The position numbers were made by a program, and so were the translations under genes. The notes below the pieces were generated by a model that made no database searches, had not been told where the DNA came from, and saw only the letters and a program-made list of their open reading frames with translations. Of a DNA stretch of 64,000 bases, positions 12,601-27,600 are shown one piece after another. Position 1 is the stretch's first letter; each line of letters begins with the position of its first letter. The DNA is from Watersipora subatra (taxonomy: Eukaryota; Bryozoa; Gymnolaemata; Cheilostomatida; Watersiporidae). The stretch covers positions 6,882,001-6,946,000 of the forward strand of contig NC_088708.1 in NCBI RefSeq assembly GCF_963576615.1, given 5' to 3'.

Positions 12601-15560
12601 GCGGAATTTTTGTTACTAAAACTTTATTAGTATAACTGAACAGACCGACACTGAGATTTATGGATTTAGCAGTGCATTCTCTTGCTGTGAGAGTAAAGCA
12701 ATTATATTGTTAGCCTGAAAAGCAGCAGCCATCAAAGACTGCAGACACGTTGCCCAGTACTTGTACATTGCTGCAGGAAGTGCCTAGTACCAAGCAAAAT
12801 TATGCTGGGTTGATAAAATGAAAGTTTGGTGCGAATGTAATGTCATGGGGCAAAGAACTAGAGATCTATGAACGAAATGCTGCGTGTAACGGTGCGGCTT
12901 CCAATTAGAAGACAAAAGAGAGGGCAGTCATCCAATTAGAATATAACTGATTGCAGCAGGCCCGTATCTTGTATCTAGACAATAGAACGTTAATTGACAG
13001 GAAGTTCCATTTCCACACCTGTATAGTCATGTGAGACAATTGTGAAAGTGGAAGATATCGCTACGTTATATGTGTAACTTTGAGTTCATGGCTATGGTAT
13101 TTCATAGCTCTTGCTATAGACAACTACGTCAGATATAGCCACCTGCATTTGCTATTATCATAGTAGTACAATGTCTGCAGTTATTAAGGAGTACATAGTC
13201 AAGACAAACGAACATAGATTAAAATATACTCAGCGCTGACACCAAAATGAAAATACAGCTTTGAACTAAATTTGAAAAATTCATCTTATATCTATTATCT
13301 TCTCATGTTAATAGAAAAACATGGCATGAATGCTAAATTTTTTAGACTGTCACGCTAGGAATGAAAGGCTCAGACCACGTGTGCGTTGAGTGACAAGTGC
13401 TTCAATTGCCAATAACCAATAATTCAATGAGTAATATTAACTCAAAGTTCAGCACTTACCCATTGAAAGTACCCGCAGTTTGCGATGTTGTTTACACCTG
13501 CAGCATTCTTATTATGCCTTCAGTCATTTCAGGATACATCTGGCAATTAATTACATGTGAGCCAAATCTACCAGAAAATAAAACAAAGATTTACAATATA
13601 TTTAAAAGCTCTCCATACAAATACATGTACATAAACATTTTTGATGCCCAGTAATATTCTTAAGTCGGTATTAGTGACATTTCTTAACAGAATTGTTATT
13701 TAGCAGCCACTGTAACTATGCAACTTAGTTTTTCAAAAGTAAAGCGAGTTTTAAAATGAGAATGACATCATATGATATTATTGCATATAATCATATTGCA
13801 GCACCTTAAGTGATTTATGTTACAATCATATGATACACAATCAAGATTAGTCATGTAAACAATAGTAACCTTTAATCTTTTAAGAAACAAGAAAGAATAC
13901 TCACCTGGTTGTAAAGTTGCTGCTCGAGTCTAGCGGAGAAACCTTACAGCAGCATTGCGCCAGGGCCGAAGCCCTGCCTAATGATGCACCGTACTGCTAA
14001 TGACATCAACATAGCATTCGCTGACTTTATTGCAGGCAGCGCTAATTAATTGCAGGCATGGTTCGTGTCGCTAAAATAATATATTACTGTAAGCCGATCC
14101 GTCTGACATAGCGGAGCAAAGTTGCTTACTATTTCCTGTCCGCACTTTGCGCTGCGTGATAAATCACAGCTATGTACCCGGCCATCTGATGCCAGTTCAT
14201 AGCTTATCTTATCAGTACTTGTAAACCACCACCCCTTCAGATAACCATGAGCTACCCATATCCGCCTTTCATCGAGCAAAGACCAGCCCATGTTAAACCT
14301 TTAGCCTCCAAAACTTACAGACACGCGTACAGACACCCGTACAGACACCTGTACAAATTGTCAGACCTTCAGCTACAAAACAAGTTTAAGTTTATAACAA
14401 AGTACACCAGTTGACAAAATGAAACATTTTGAAACAGTTGCAAGCCCAGCGCTGGAAACTTTTCAAACACCCGCCATTACTTGTCGACTTTTTTCAGCAT
14501 GTCGAAAAGTATCACTTCTCCACACTAATGCTTATGATGGTAATATCGTCATAAGCATTGGACTGAGTTAAAAGTTGTATACATGTATGTGTATAATCTA
14601 TATTATAGAGCTCATATACATTGTATACAACTTTTAACCTTGCCCACTCAAGAGTTGCCTACTCATGTCAGGTGTTACCAATAACAAGCATTGTCATCAA
14701 CAGGGGCCTAAAACAAACAATTTACTTGTGGAATCACATGGTTTGACAATACATTAATACAATATGATTGAATCTAAAAAACAAGCAGTTGTGGTCGACC
14801 AACAGCCGATTCCCAACTAAAATTCATACAAAAGATTTTCAGACCAGACACCTCGCTAACCTTAACAATGCGCACGTTATGTCTACCAAATACTTGGAGA
14901 AACATGGTAGACGATACACCAACATATTTTACCAGCATTGTTTCTGCATACATGGCCTGATGGTCATAGGCACGTGCATATAATGGTAGTCTCAGCGGCT
15001 ATTCCATCTATATGACTATAAGAAGCAGCTGTCTACCAGCATACTAACCCTCATAAGGCTTTCAACTCGGCATTTAATTTGTGACAAACCGTGAAAAACA
15101 TTCAGTTGGTAACTAAAGGTTGACGAGATTGGACTAGTGAGGCTGTCAGGCTGCTAAGTAGTTGAGCCGCAGTGATCTACCCATGAATCACGTTGTTCAC
15201 CTACTTACCAGCCCGACTAGGTTATAGACAACGTCAACGAGCAAGAGATGAAGCGAAAAAAAAAACAAGAAAAGAGTAAGCGTGGCGTTGCCAGCAAGCA
15301 GGTTGTGAGAAGGGTTGACTAGAAATGTTGCCAGCGAGCAGAGGGTTGCGAGGAGGGTTGTGATTCGAAGTGCTGCCGGCAAGCGAGTTGTGACGAGAGA
15401 TGACTATAGTGCTGTCATGAATACTAAGTATCCTTGCCATGAGGTGTGCCTGCTATTTATATCTCATGACAACTTTACTTGAATTTCTGGCAGAACAACC
15501 ATTCTTTGCTGGTCAGATCATAGGAATTTCGGTTGACAGCTAAACATAGGTATGTACGTA
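12601..15560. other. Intergenic region downstream of PUS1; hairpins and short repeats
   Basis: No gene recognised. Short features: three copies of a 13-bp unit (acagacacgcgt and variants) at 14320-14355; two adjacent hairpins at 14527-14638; and about three copies of a roughly 47-bp unit containing ttgccagcaagcaggttgtg at 15285-15415. Confidence 0.5.
14527..14638. repeat. Two consecutive inverted repeats (hairpins)
   Basis: First hairpin, 14527-14559: aatgcttatga pairs perfectly with tcataagcatt around an 11-base loop. Second hairpin, 14567-14638: GTTAAAAGTTGTATACATGT pairs with the reverse complement of ACATTGTATACAACTTTTAA, a stem of about 26 bp around a roughly 20-base loop. They are 8 bases apart. 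Confidence 0.7.
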
Positions 15561-15581
15561 TGTATTACATAATACATGTAA

Positions 15582-15587
15582 TTTATT
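15582..15587 (-). terminator. Poly(A) signal of PUS1
   Basis: AATAAA on the minus strand begins 29 bases after the PUS1 stop codon, implying a very short 3' UTR. Confidence 0.55.
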
Positions 15588-15615
15588 ATATAAATAACGG
15601 TGGGTATGCATCTTG

Positions 15616-18600
15616 CTACGCTGATGAAGAAACGCACTGCTCTAAAGTATTGCTGACATTTTCTGTTTCTGATGAATTTGAAACCGCATTAGAGAGTTTG
15701 TCAGCCTCAGAGTTATTACTCTGTTGAGATGTAAATTTGCTAGATTTCTCTTCGTCATTTCCTTCATCCGAGTCATTAGGTGGCTGATCGACATACATTT
15801 GATAGGAGTGCAGGGGCAATGTCTTCAGCCAAGTGAACATCCCCATTTCTTCTTTCTCTGTCTTCATTATGTCTGCATAAATGTGCTCCATTTTGAATTT
15901 CTCTATTTCCTTCTGCAAGTGTAAAAGTGTATAATACATTTATTATATTACAAATGACTGACTAAAGGAATGCGCGGGGTGCGATGTTTCAACAGCACTT
16001 GCGTCACTAGTCCAGACTCACTAGCCATAATATTATTTTTTTAAAGTAAAAACGTTAATTAGTGAACGGCATGAGCTTATTTTACCTGCCAGTATATATT
16101 TTACCTGCCAGTATATATTTTACTTGCCAGTATATATTGCATGGATGCCTTAGTCACAATAATGTCTATTCCTTGCCATATTGACGTCCCTTCTATCATA
16201 ACAAGCGTGTACCAAAGAGAGCAAGGGAATTGCCACATAAATTTCTACGTGACACGCTGTTAAACCTCAGGTTATATAATATCTGAGACTGGTGCTGATG
16301 ATGCGAACTTTGAAAAGTTGCTCACTCTCGACAAGGATTGTTGGCTTGTCTTTAAAAATTTGAACTTGACTTTCACTAGTGCATGACAAACTAGCATCTT
16401 AGCAAATGTTCTATGAACATAATTCCTTGCTGAGCTTTTATTTTCAGAATTAACTTATATTCATATTGTTAAATTCTAAAGGAACATTGTTCTATTTGTT
16501 GAAAAGTGTGTATAACTATTTTAGTTATCTCCTTTGGAAACATAATTAAGTGATGACATGCTTCGTAGCAAAAAATGACTTGACATATCTGAATAAGATG
16601 TTGTGGCAGCATGTCTATAAAACTATTTATTGTTTGATTTGATAAGACAAGTACAGCGGGAATTATATACCTTGTAAAAGATAGAGCCATGTAGCTTCTT
16701 ATCATCTCATCAAACAAAATAATTACACATAATTCTATTAAAGTCTAAAATAATCATATCTTTTTTATAAACACGGATATTAAAAATATCTTTGTCGTGC
16801 AATTTGAAAATGTGTTTACCAAAAATATAGAATCGACAATGAAACTTATAAATTTACAATTCATTTACCAGACAGCTAGGAAAACTTCTAGGCCGCTGAC
16901 CTTTCAAGGTCAAGGCGGACAATCGCCCAATTGGCTATGCTAACCTTTCAAGGTCGAGGCAGACAATCGCCCAATTGGCTATGCTGACCTCCATCAAAGC
17001 CAATGGGCCATAATTTACCTCCCACGCACGCACACTAAATATTATGCTGCAACAGATGCTAGTATAAATCAGACAACTGCACAAATAGGCTGTGAATTTC
17101 CTGACGAACAACTGCCGCATCACGTGTTGTGCCCTGACAAGTGCGACCTAAAGATATTCCTAACATATATATACCCTAACATATTTATTGGCTACAAGCT
17201 GTTGGTTGTATTGACTGGTTTATAGATGCCATTACGTAATAAAAATAATTACTATTTATGACATTTGTTAGACAGCTACATCAGGTAGATGATTTGACAA
17301 ACTTATAGCAAACAGTTTTGACAAGAACACATTCAAGCTAACAGACTTGGGATACATGTTAGGAGGATGCTGACAGTCAAGAAAGGGTCGGTTAAATAGA
17401 GACATACATTCATAAAATAAATACATACATAAAACAAAATATATATACCCTAAATATATATATATATGAGTTTGAATAATAGTGTGTACTTATTTTTCAG
17501 CTACTGTCTGTTTCAAAGATGTAGTGAATTCTTACATCATCAGACTGAACATCAAAAGCTGGTTATACTAGAATTTGCTCTGCACAGTGTGTATCAGGTA
17601 TCAAGTGTATCAGGTATCAAGTGCATCGACTATTAAGTATCAAGTAGTTGTTCTTTATTACTCTGTACAAAACTAGCATTTCTAATGATAATATATATAT
17701 ATACCCTATATGTATAATATATACCCTATATGTACAATATATATACCCTATATGTATAATATATATACCCTATACGTAAAATATATATACCCTATATGTA
17801 TAATATATATACCCTATATGTATAATATATATACCCTATATGTATAATATATATACCCTATATGTATAATATATATACCCTATATGTATAATATATATAC
17901 CCTATATGTATAATATATATATACCCTATATGTATAATATATATATACCCTATATGTATAATATATATATACATATATATATACATACTCTAGATGTATA
18001 ATATATATACCCTATATGTATAATATATATACCCTGTATGTATAATATATATATATATATAATTATTAGCCTTTCAAATAAATATTTACCAAGTTGAGTC
18101 TGCTGCACAGTATTAAAGAAACTGTCCGTCAAACTGCACCAGTGATGCAATTAAGTTCATAAAATCTAGGACACATAATGACAGGTCGTTAAAGGTTGAC
18201 TTGCAATAAAATTCACATTACAGTTATTTGGTATCAAAAGATTCACCATGTCTTACTCTGTTGTGTTGTAGGTGCCAAATATGTGGAAATGTGATTACAA
18301 GCTCTTAAAAGCTCAAAAACGAAAAGCCACGTAGATTGGAATCTCTTTATTTCGATGACGTAGCCATGAAATTTGGTTATTGTCTTGTCACGCGATGTTC
18401 TCACGTGAATTGAAAGGCCAATAAAAAGCTCAATATAAAACTTATCGTAACACTAGTTTATGACAAACACTTCGGGTTTTACCAAAGACCCCATATCAAA
18501 TATAGATGCTCGCTACTTTACAGTTTTGTTTCGGTTTGGTCTAATCGGCAAGTCGTAATCTACTCATGTGACCCAATACTTCGCAAATAATTTCTGCAGC

Positions 18601-21600
18601 ATTTTTTGATTATCACAAGTGACCAACAGGCTCGTCATGATTATCAGACAATGATATGTACTCCTTTGAGCTAAGGCTAAAAAATTAAATGAATTTTTAC
18701 GGTAAGTTATAAGATATCACTGCTAAAAGTGACAGCATTACGATGACGATAAAACAGACGCGTAACAACAATAGACATAGTTTTATTGAATGCGTGAAGT
18801 ATATTTGTGAAAATATTTCGACGAATAAGGTTGCGTGAAAGTTTATACAGAAACCATCTCTCACAACTACATCACATTTGAGCCGTTTTGAAAAGAGAAT
18901 CCAAACTACGACGGTCTCGTGTGACTGCGATTTTCTGTTCGTTTTTGAGCTTTTAAGAGCTTGTAATCACCTTTCCACATATTTTGCAACTACAACACAA
19001 CAGAGTAGGACATGGTGAATCTGTTGATATCAAATAACTGTAATGTGAATTTTGTTGCAAGTAAACCTTTAACCTTGTCAAGGTGAGACATAGTATACAC
19101 CAAAATACAGAAACAAATACTGAACACACCTACGCTTGTCATGATATGAGAAAGTAGATGGCATGAGAGGAGATGCCGGGTAAGAAAGACAACTGTAGCC
19201 CGAGTAGCCAGTCTGCACTACTATGACTAACCTTGTATTGGAGCCAGTCTATTGGTTCATGGATACCGTCACTACCAAACCTCTTATTATAGCCATCATA
19301 GTGCAACTGCGAAAGAAAACAGGAGAATACGTAGCGCCTAAAGCTAGACTTGCTCCTTGCTATACAGTATTTGAACCACCTGACCAATGGTCACTCAAAA
19401 ACTCCTCTTTCTACTTCCTTATTATGTCAGTTGTTAGGAGGGCGGATAAGGAATGTAAAAGGAATTAAATCAAGCAGCGGTCACTAACGGAGGTATTTTG
19501 AAATAAAGTTAAAAACTTGATTTTTAATGCTTATAGAGTTTGACATGAGAATCTTTCTTACTTTGTACAATGATAAATTTTTTATATTCGACTTCATTAT
19601 GAAACTAATTTCAGAGTTGTCTCCCTCAGTATGCCCTCTAATGAGATGGTGCTGTCAAATGCTGCCGACTACATGTTCACACTGCTGCCTATGCATTAAT
19701 TTATCTAAGGGAAAGCAAAAGAGAAATGTTTTATATGGGTAATTTTGACAATTCTACATCAGCTGAAAGTGGGAGATTTTACATGCGATGCTTTTGTAAT
19801 ATTAGAACAAGTTTGATGACACAAACAAGAATTAAGTATTATGAAACTACACACTGACTTTCAAGGTATTGTAACAGCAACATACTATTTCTCACATTGA
19901 TAGCCAACTGTCCTCAATAAACCTAAATATTGGAGTAATACACTTTTGAACAATTACATGCGATAACAATGGCTGAAATATTTTTTGCAGTAGGATCAAT
20001 TTTTATGACAAACACATATTACATAACATTGTTAGTTCTCTTAAATGAAGCTCTACAAAATCCTGAGATAAAAAATGATGTGGTGGTAATGCATTGTCCA
20101 TAGTTTAAGTTTCTTTAATAACTGCATAGATAGTAAGCTACATCACTACAACCAAATCTTTATTTGTCCTTGACCTACATTGATCTACTTGCGTGCAAGC
20201 ATTACAATGACAAAATTTTTCCATGAAGGAATTACTCCTGATTAATGTGAAGTTGTCTGTCCCATGATGAATTGCGCGAAATGGATGCTTTGCCACCGGC
20301 TATTGTAATTTAAGGCTAACTGCACCTGTCTCTAATTCTGATATCTAAATAGTCAGTGCTAATACTAGTTCTACCGCCTTTACAAAGTTGATACTACTGC
20401 AACCATATCTAGACTCACCTTGTCTAACAACAGGCCCAAAGCAGGAGCCTTAGGAATATCGACCTTTGAGGGACCCCAGCAGAGCTCTATCGTATCTGTA
20501 CTAGCGAAGCCTCTGACCACAGCCATGGTAAGACCTGAACATACCAGACAACGTTATGTAAGTTGGAGCAGTGGCTAGGAGCCAACACCTACTCATAACT
20601 TACCAGCAGAAGTAGTTCTTACATACTTGTGGCTGGCTAATCCGAGTACCAACCAGCAGGTTATAGAAGACAGCCCAGGAGAGCAAGGGGCTTAGATATG
20701 AGAATAGAGTACAGCTAGACAGAGAACGTATTTGCATCATAACTCCTATAAAATTACTGACACAGTGAGATAGTCTCTAGTTTGTGATGGCCGCTGATTA
20801 ACTGGCAGATCGGAAAATACAATGCTCTAATCAAACGATAAGTAAACTAAGAATACTAACAAAGTTTGTGAATACGAAAGTAGGAACGCTCCCTCTCTCG
20901 ATGAGAAAATAGTTGTCTTAACATAAGCTAAGGGAATAACTTAGAGCAGTTCTCATGAGCTGTCAGTGGTGTTTCTGGAATGCACTTGGGACGCCAATGT
21001 TAGGATGTGTCCCATGTCAATCGACTGCAATGCAGCAGGCAGGAATTTAAGTCAAAATTCAAATATAAAATTATGCGGTTATTATTCTTTTTTGCTTACT
21101 TTTATTCATCGCAATACAATGAGTAACAATGCCCGAATTCAAATAATGCTAATAATACATCAACCATAATATGACTAAAGGGTGATATAAGCAATGCAAT
21201 AACCTGAGAGTATAAACTCCTGACAGACAGAAAAAATAATTCATGGAAGCAATACACAAACGATAAACGCGTATCTTGAGCAAAATCTCATTCATCACTT
21301 TGTTTGTTTTACCTTTCCGCCATAATGGCAGTTTCTATATGAATTTTATTGTGATGTACTAATTTAGATTACGGTATCTGACAGTAGGTAGGCACTACCC
21401 TATTAAAATGTAAAATACATGTATACTTTAACTAACTTACGACAAAATATCTTCACCAATATGTTCATTAGGGTTTCTGGTTCGAGCATATTCTATGATT
21501 GTATAGCTAAAAAAACAGTATGCAAAGTTTCAGACTCATTTTTGAGGGCTCTGGTCGCTTAAAAGAGCTAAAGAGCAATTTTTAGCAACCTTTTTAGTTG

Positions 21601-24600
21601 ATCAATGATCAGCCTTCTCCTCATCTTATACGCAATCTTACTCGTCAGAAGACTCCTCTGGTTGATTCAATGTGCGTCGATTATGGTTGGGATGGACACA
21701 ATGGTGTGACGTGTGTAGCTAACGAACATTTCATATTGTCAATCCCACAGGACTGCTTTTATTAACCTCACATGCTGAGAAGGTGAAAGTAAATTTGACG
21801 GGAACATCTATAGCTGATCTTCCTTGATCTCTCCGTCAAATCAATCTGTCCATTCATGCATTAGTGGGTATACATTGTAAAAGTACAAGTCTCCTGGAAG
21901 TTCCTATCACCAACTTCTTTGCCGACAACACTGAATTCTCTTTAGTAGCAATTCTACGCATCTCTGTTCTCTTTTCTTGGGAGAGCGTATGTCTGTATGT
22001 CGTATGATTTAGATATGTACCAACATTTTTCACATCGATGGTAGCATCTCAACACAGGCCCTATCAGTGCAGGTCTGAAGGCTATTTGGTAGCTTATATT
22101 CTCCTACTTCAATGTTACTTGGGTCTAGATAATAACAAAAGTTCACCTCATCAGCTCAGACTCTCTAATTTTGACCTGTTAATCATTTTATGTATTTGCT
22201 AGTAAAAATGATTTCCTGCAAACTTGACCTTAAAAACACAGGACTGAGAGGGAACAAATTAAATTCACGGTTAATGCTCAGTTAATATGTTCTAACTAGA
22301 GCATCTTGGTTGTTTAACATTAGACCTACGGCATTCTTACTGATTGTGTCATGGCGCACCTCTTTGTAAAATGATGAGAATAGATGTCATGGGCACTGAT
22401 CGCGTTCATCATCAGATAGTAATCTTTGCGCCGGCGGGAAATGATTTTTAATTTTCACAGAATGTCAGGTTAATTTTTCCTTTCCGTGATAAGAGCACCA
22501 GAACTATTGTCATCAAATGTTTGAAGAATCTTCTCCTCTCAATACTAACACAAACTTACCAAGAATTTGTCAAGAAAAATCCTTTATTATGAATTTCAAT
22601 ACATGTTGAGGTTCCATCGAAGTGAGGTTAGGAAATTGTCCTGTGAAAAAATAAAATTATCTTCATGTTGAAAGTTTGAGCTTTTCAGTAGCTAGTGTAT
22701 GGGTTTCTCCCGTACTCCTTATTTCTCTAACAGCTCATATTGTCGTAGGCTTTTGGCCAATTTATTTTCATTGCATCCTCCAGACTTAAAAGCTTAACCT
22801 TGTCTTCGTTTTCTGCTCAAGAATTGTGACTGATTTCAATTGTATCAAAGCCATCTAATAATTTAGTGATATTAGTAGTTTTGTCATAGCTGGAGAAAGG
22901 CAGAAAGCCAACGTAAGAAGACAATGTTGGGCAATAGTTCTTCATCAAAACTCATTATAGATGCATCCCTAGCTCCATTACCTTTTCAAGATTCATAGGT
23001 GACACCTTTTAACAGTCAGCAACACTGAAAATTGTTAAATTTCATGAAGTACATTTCTGAGAGTCCTTAAAGGTTGACTTGCAACAAAATTCACATTACA
23101 GTTATTTGATATGAAAAGATTTACCGTGTCTTACGCTGTTGTGTTGTAGGTGCAAAATATGTGGAAAGGTGATTACAAGCTCTTAAAAGCTCAAAAACGA
23201 ACAGCAAATCGCAGCCACACGAGACCGCCGTAGTTTGAATTCTCTTTCCAAAACGGCTCAAATGTGATGTAGCTGTGTTAGATGGTTTCTGTTTACACTT
23301 TCATGCAACCTTATTCGTCGAAATATTTCACAAATATACTTCACGCATTCAATAAAACTATGTCTATTGTTCTTACGCGTCTGTTTTTACCATCATTTTA
23401 ATTCTGTCACTTTTAGCAGTGATATCTTATAACTTACCGTAAAAATTCGTTTAATTTTTTAGCCTTAGCTCAAAGGAGTACATATCATTGTCTGACAATC
23501 ATGATGAGCCTGTTGGTCATTTGTGATAATCAAAGTGCTAAAGAAATTATTTGTGAAGTATTGGGTCACATGATCAGATTACGACTTGCCGATTAGACCA
23601 AACCGAAACAAAACTGTAAAGTAGCGAGCATCTATATTTGATACGGGGTCTTCGGTAAAACCCGAAGCGTTTGTCATAAACTAGTGCTACGATAAGTTTT
23701 ATATTGCCCTTTCAATTCACGGGAGAACATCACGTGACAAGACAATAACCAAATTTCATGACCACGTCAGAGAAAGAAAGAGATTCCAATCTACGGTGAC
23801 TTTTCGTTTTTGAGCTTTTAAGAGCTTGTAATCACATTCCCACATATGTGGCACCTACAACACAACAGAGTAAGACATGATGAATCTTTTGATACCAAAT
23901 AACTGTAATGTGAATTTTGTTGCAAGTCAACCTTTAATATATATTTAACCAATTTAAGTGTTATCAACTGACAGTTCAACTTCTCTTGTCACTATCACTT
24001 TTCCCTTTCCTGTTGATCATGTTTCTGCAACTTGACCCTATTTATAAATTTAATTGGGTAGATGTCACAAATGAGCCCCTTCTCGCGTGGGTTTTTATGA
24101 GAGTGTCATCATAGTTCTATTACTCCACTTGCTAACTTCTTTCTCCACATCACACTTCTTTCTTGTTAATCAACACGATATCCATCATTGCACTCCTGTC
24201 TTTATATAACCGTATAAGCTCCAGACACATTTGTACCTCTATTACAGATACATTTGCTGTCAGTGCGATCTAGATTGCCATGGTTAAACTTCTCCAGATG
24301 CAGACATGCTCAAAGCTCATTCAGAGGACATGCTGAAATCACTACATAACCTGACTTGCCGGCTACTGATGGCCTCTAAAAATGAAGTCTTATTAGGAGA
24401 CAGCCCAGCTTGCTTCCCGTCTAACTGCCATCTCGAGATCTGATGGCCCCAACTTCCAGACTCAAAAAAGAAAAGAAAACAGGTCATCATTCTGGGCTGT
24501 TGCAGGGCTGAATACTTACAAGAGTTAACACCTAACTAGGGTAAAATGAATTATCAAAGGAAAATAACATATGTATATCATTGAATTTTTTCAACTAGAT

Positions 24601-27600
24601 TTTCCTAGAATCTCTAGCAATAGCACAGCTTGCCTTTACAAATATGTACTAAAAGCATAGAATATGACTGACCTATCATCTTTCTAATTTGATGCAGCAT
24701 GAAACTTTGTCCCCTGATTGTTATCACGAGAAACTCAATACCATCCAGCACAAATGGCTTCCCGGCCTGTAAGATAATAGGAAGTACGACAGCTACGCTT
24801 GTTAGCAATCCGAGATACAATACGCATTCACACATTTTTGTTGAATTTATGACTTCCTAGATAACTAAACAAATGACAACCGGTGACAGGTATACGTAAA
24901 CACTGAGCTTATACATATAGGTATCGGGATGAATGCAGAGAAATTGGATGTAATCCAATGAAATTCTAAACTTCAGTCTAAACCCATGCAAAGGCTTACC
25001 TCGAATGACATCATGTATCTTTTACTACTAGGGTCATATGGTTTCCTGCAACAGAACAGTGTTTAACAAGCAAGAGCAATTAGTGTCAACATATGAAAGG
25101 GAAGCTAACAGTTATCTTAGAATATCTATTACATACAACAACTCCAACTTATAACAACATATAACAACTCCAACTTTAGTAACGATAGCCAACTTTTCAA
25201 CAACAAAATTGACTGCGTGACCTAGTTTACGACAGAAGCTGAAATAACGCTGTCCTACATTCTAACCTGTACAAAATATATGTGTTAAGAATAACATACA
25301 AGAACTTGGACAGTAAGCATATAAACTTCTCATAATAAAAGTCTCATAAACAACATTTGTTGTGATTCTTGTTCTTAGACATCAGGGTCTTGAAACTTGT
25401 TGTTTTAGAAAAGAAGCATATTAGATATAGATAACCGTGTCTGTGTAGGTATCATATACATGTATAGTATGGGTATAACGAGAAAAACACTCTGAAATTT
25501 AGCCTAATTGCTTTTCAGCATTAAAAAACTGAACAAATCAAACATAAATGCAAAGAATATTTGTGTAGCACAAGTTACCTGCGACGAAGTCATCCCGCGC
25601 TGAGGTAAAATCCAACATGGAGATAAACATGTTGGAAAAACTATCTTGTTGCAGCGGTAAAACCTTCACTATGTGTCTCAAATAATTCTCAATATGCAGT
25701 GCATTACAGTCATAATCGTTCATGCACCAAAAATCAACCTACAATCTTTTACAACTATTTGAGTTAGATATCTGTCTTTTTCTGCAACCGGAAACTCATT
25801 TCATAATTTATAAGTTCAAGGCAAAACTTACTCGTGCAATGACTGATATTTTAGCTAGTAATTTACTGTATATGCGTAAACTGAGATACACAGAACCGAG
25901 AGCCCACACCTATACACTTAGTGTAATAACAATCATATTCTCAAGTAATAAGAATGTTTACAAGTAGGCCGAAGATCAAAACCATGCTACAATGCTGTTT
26001 TCAAAAATCATAAAATGTCACTATTTTGATCACTGTTACGGCCTCAAATTTCCATTTAGTCCTTACAATATGCGTATCAACAGACTCAGAATTGTGTGCC
26101 GAAGAGAATAATATAAGGTGCAACTATGTGCATTGTATATACAGTAGACCCAAATACTTTTAGCTACTCAACTTGTCACTTTGTATTTTTCAAATGACAT
26201 GTTATTACCCATATCAACATTAACGCAAATGGTTGGTAAATTAATATTTTATTGTTATATTGTAACATTATAAACAATTGAATGAAATATGATAAGAAAT
26301 TAATTAATATTTTAAATTTAACTAATCACTAAGCTTTGATTAGATTTGTCTTACTTTAATCTGGTACCACTAATCTGTTAATTAGATTAAGATAAATGGT
26401 TAACACAAATTTATAAGATACCATTGTATAGAGCACAAAATTCTGCATTCATTAATATTGTTTTGACAATAGGGTGAGTTGAACGTTGGAAGCTCCTATA
26501 GAACTGTGCAAACAACTCAAAATCGGAGGTGGTCTCATAATTTTGCATAGCACTGTATATGCACGGCTTAGTAGTTTGAGAGAACTGTGAAGAATCATAA
26601 TATGGCCACCAGTTCTGCCAGTATCATGGATTTCATGAATAGTATATGTTAATAAGCACTATTAACACAGTGTAATTTAAACGCTCTGTGTACAAACACA
26701 GAGTGTTTATATCTGTTCACAGCCAACTGAGAGTGCAGCTGGCCCTATTCCTTACCAGCCACTAGCTAACTGGTCTACCAGCAGAATCTGGCATAAGTGC
26801 AAACAATCAGCTGCAAGGAATTTATAGCAGTGGAAAAATACACGGGCAGTCATGATGAACTAGTTCTAAAATTGTTCTATGAGCTCTTCGTTCTGCAAAA
26901 GGCTTGACTGTTACTCGACATACTGAGAAATCAAGTTGATGCTCATAGACAAGGAGAAAAGTGAGTGTGATCTCACCTTTGGCTATTAGTAAAATAATAT
27001 TTGCCAAGCTCACTAATGGTCGGAGGAGCGTTTCAACTGATGATCACAAATATATCTCCAATTAACAAGGAATTATCATATTGTCATTCTTATATTGGTT
27101 ACATAATCTTATATTATGTTAGATAACTCAACCTTCATCAGAGACCAGTCCAACCTACTAGTGACTAAACTGTGTGCCACAGCGAGTTACTTGCAAATGC
27201 TGGAAGCTCATCTCTAGTTGCTACTTGTATTTGATACAACTAATTGTACTGTTCTTTATGTTATATATAACAGCATAAGCAAAGGCTATAGCAGCTACAA
27301 GAAATCTACAGAGCAGAATCAATCAATGTATGACAATTTTTAGACAGAAGATTAAATGAATCGCCTATTTGTACTTGGAAAATAGGAATTCCTTTGTTGA
27401 GTTCTTCATACCCAATGCTGTTTTATAACAACACCTACACAGATAAGTCCAGTTACTTGAGCCAAGGTGGGGATAAGTGTGACAAGCCATCAAAGCACCA
27501 AAAGGTCTGTGATAATGAGGTTAATATTAAGCAGAAATATTGTATATATTTATAAGCTATTGTTTATAGCTGTAGAATAAAATTCAATAAATTTTTGAGA

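Noticed and set aside
15197-15440. Two overlapping minus-strand frames that look like a hydrophobic signal peptide
   Set aside because: They lie over a degenerate 47-bp repeat downstream of the PUS1 poly(A) signal, and both frames are open for the same periodic reason.
19223-19468. An 81-codon plus-strand gene
   Set aside because: Antisense shadow of PUS1 exon 11 ([13 protein letters not shown] on the minus strand).
26822-27013. A 63-codon minus-strand frame, possibly retroelement-derived
   Set aside because: Inside a PUS1 intron, short, no splice context and no clear family motif.
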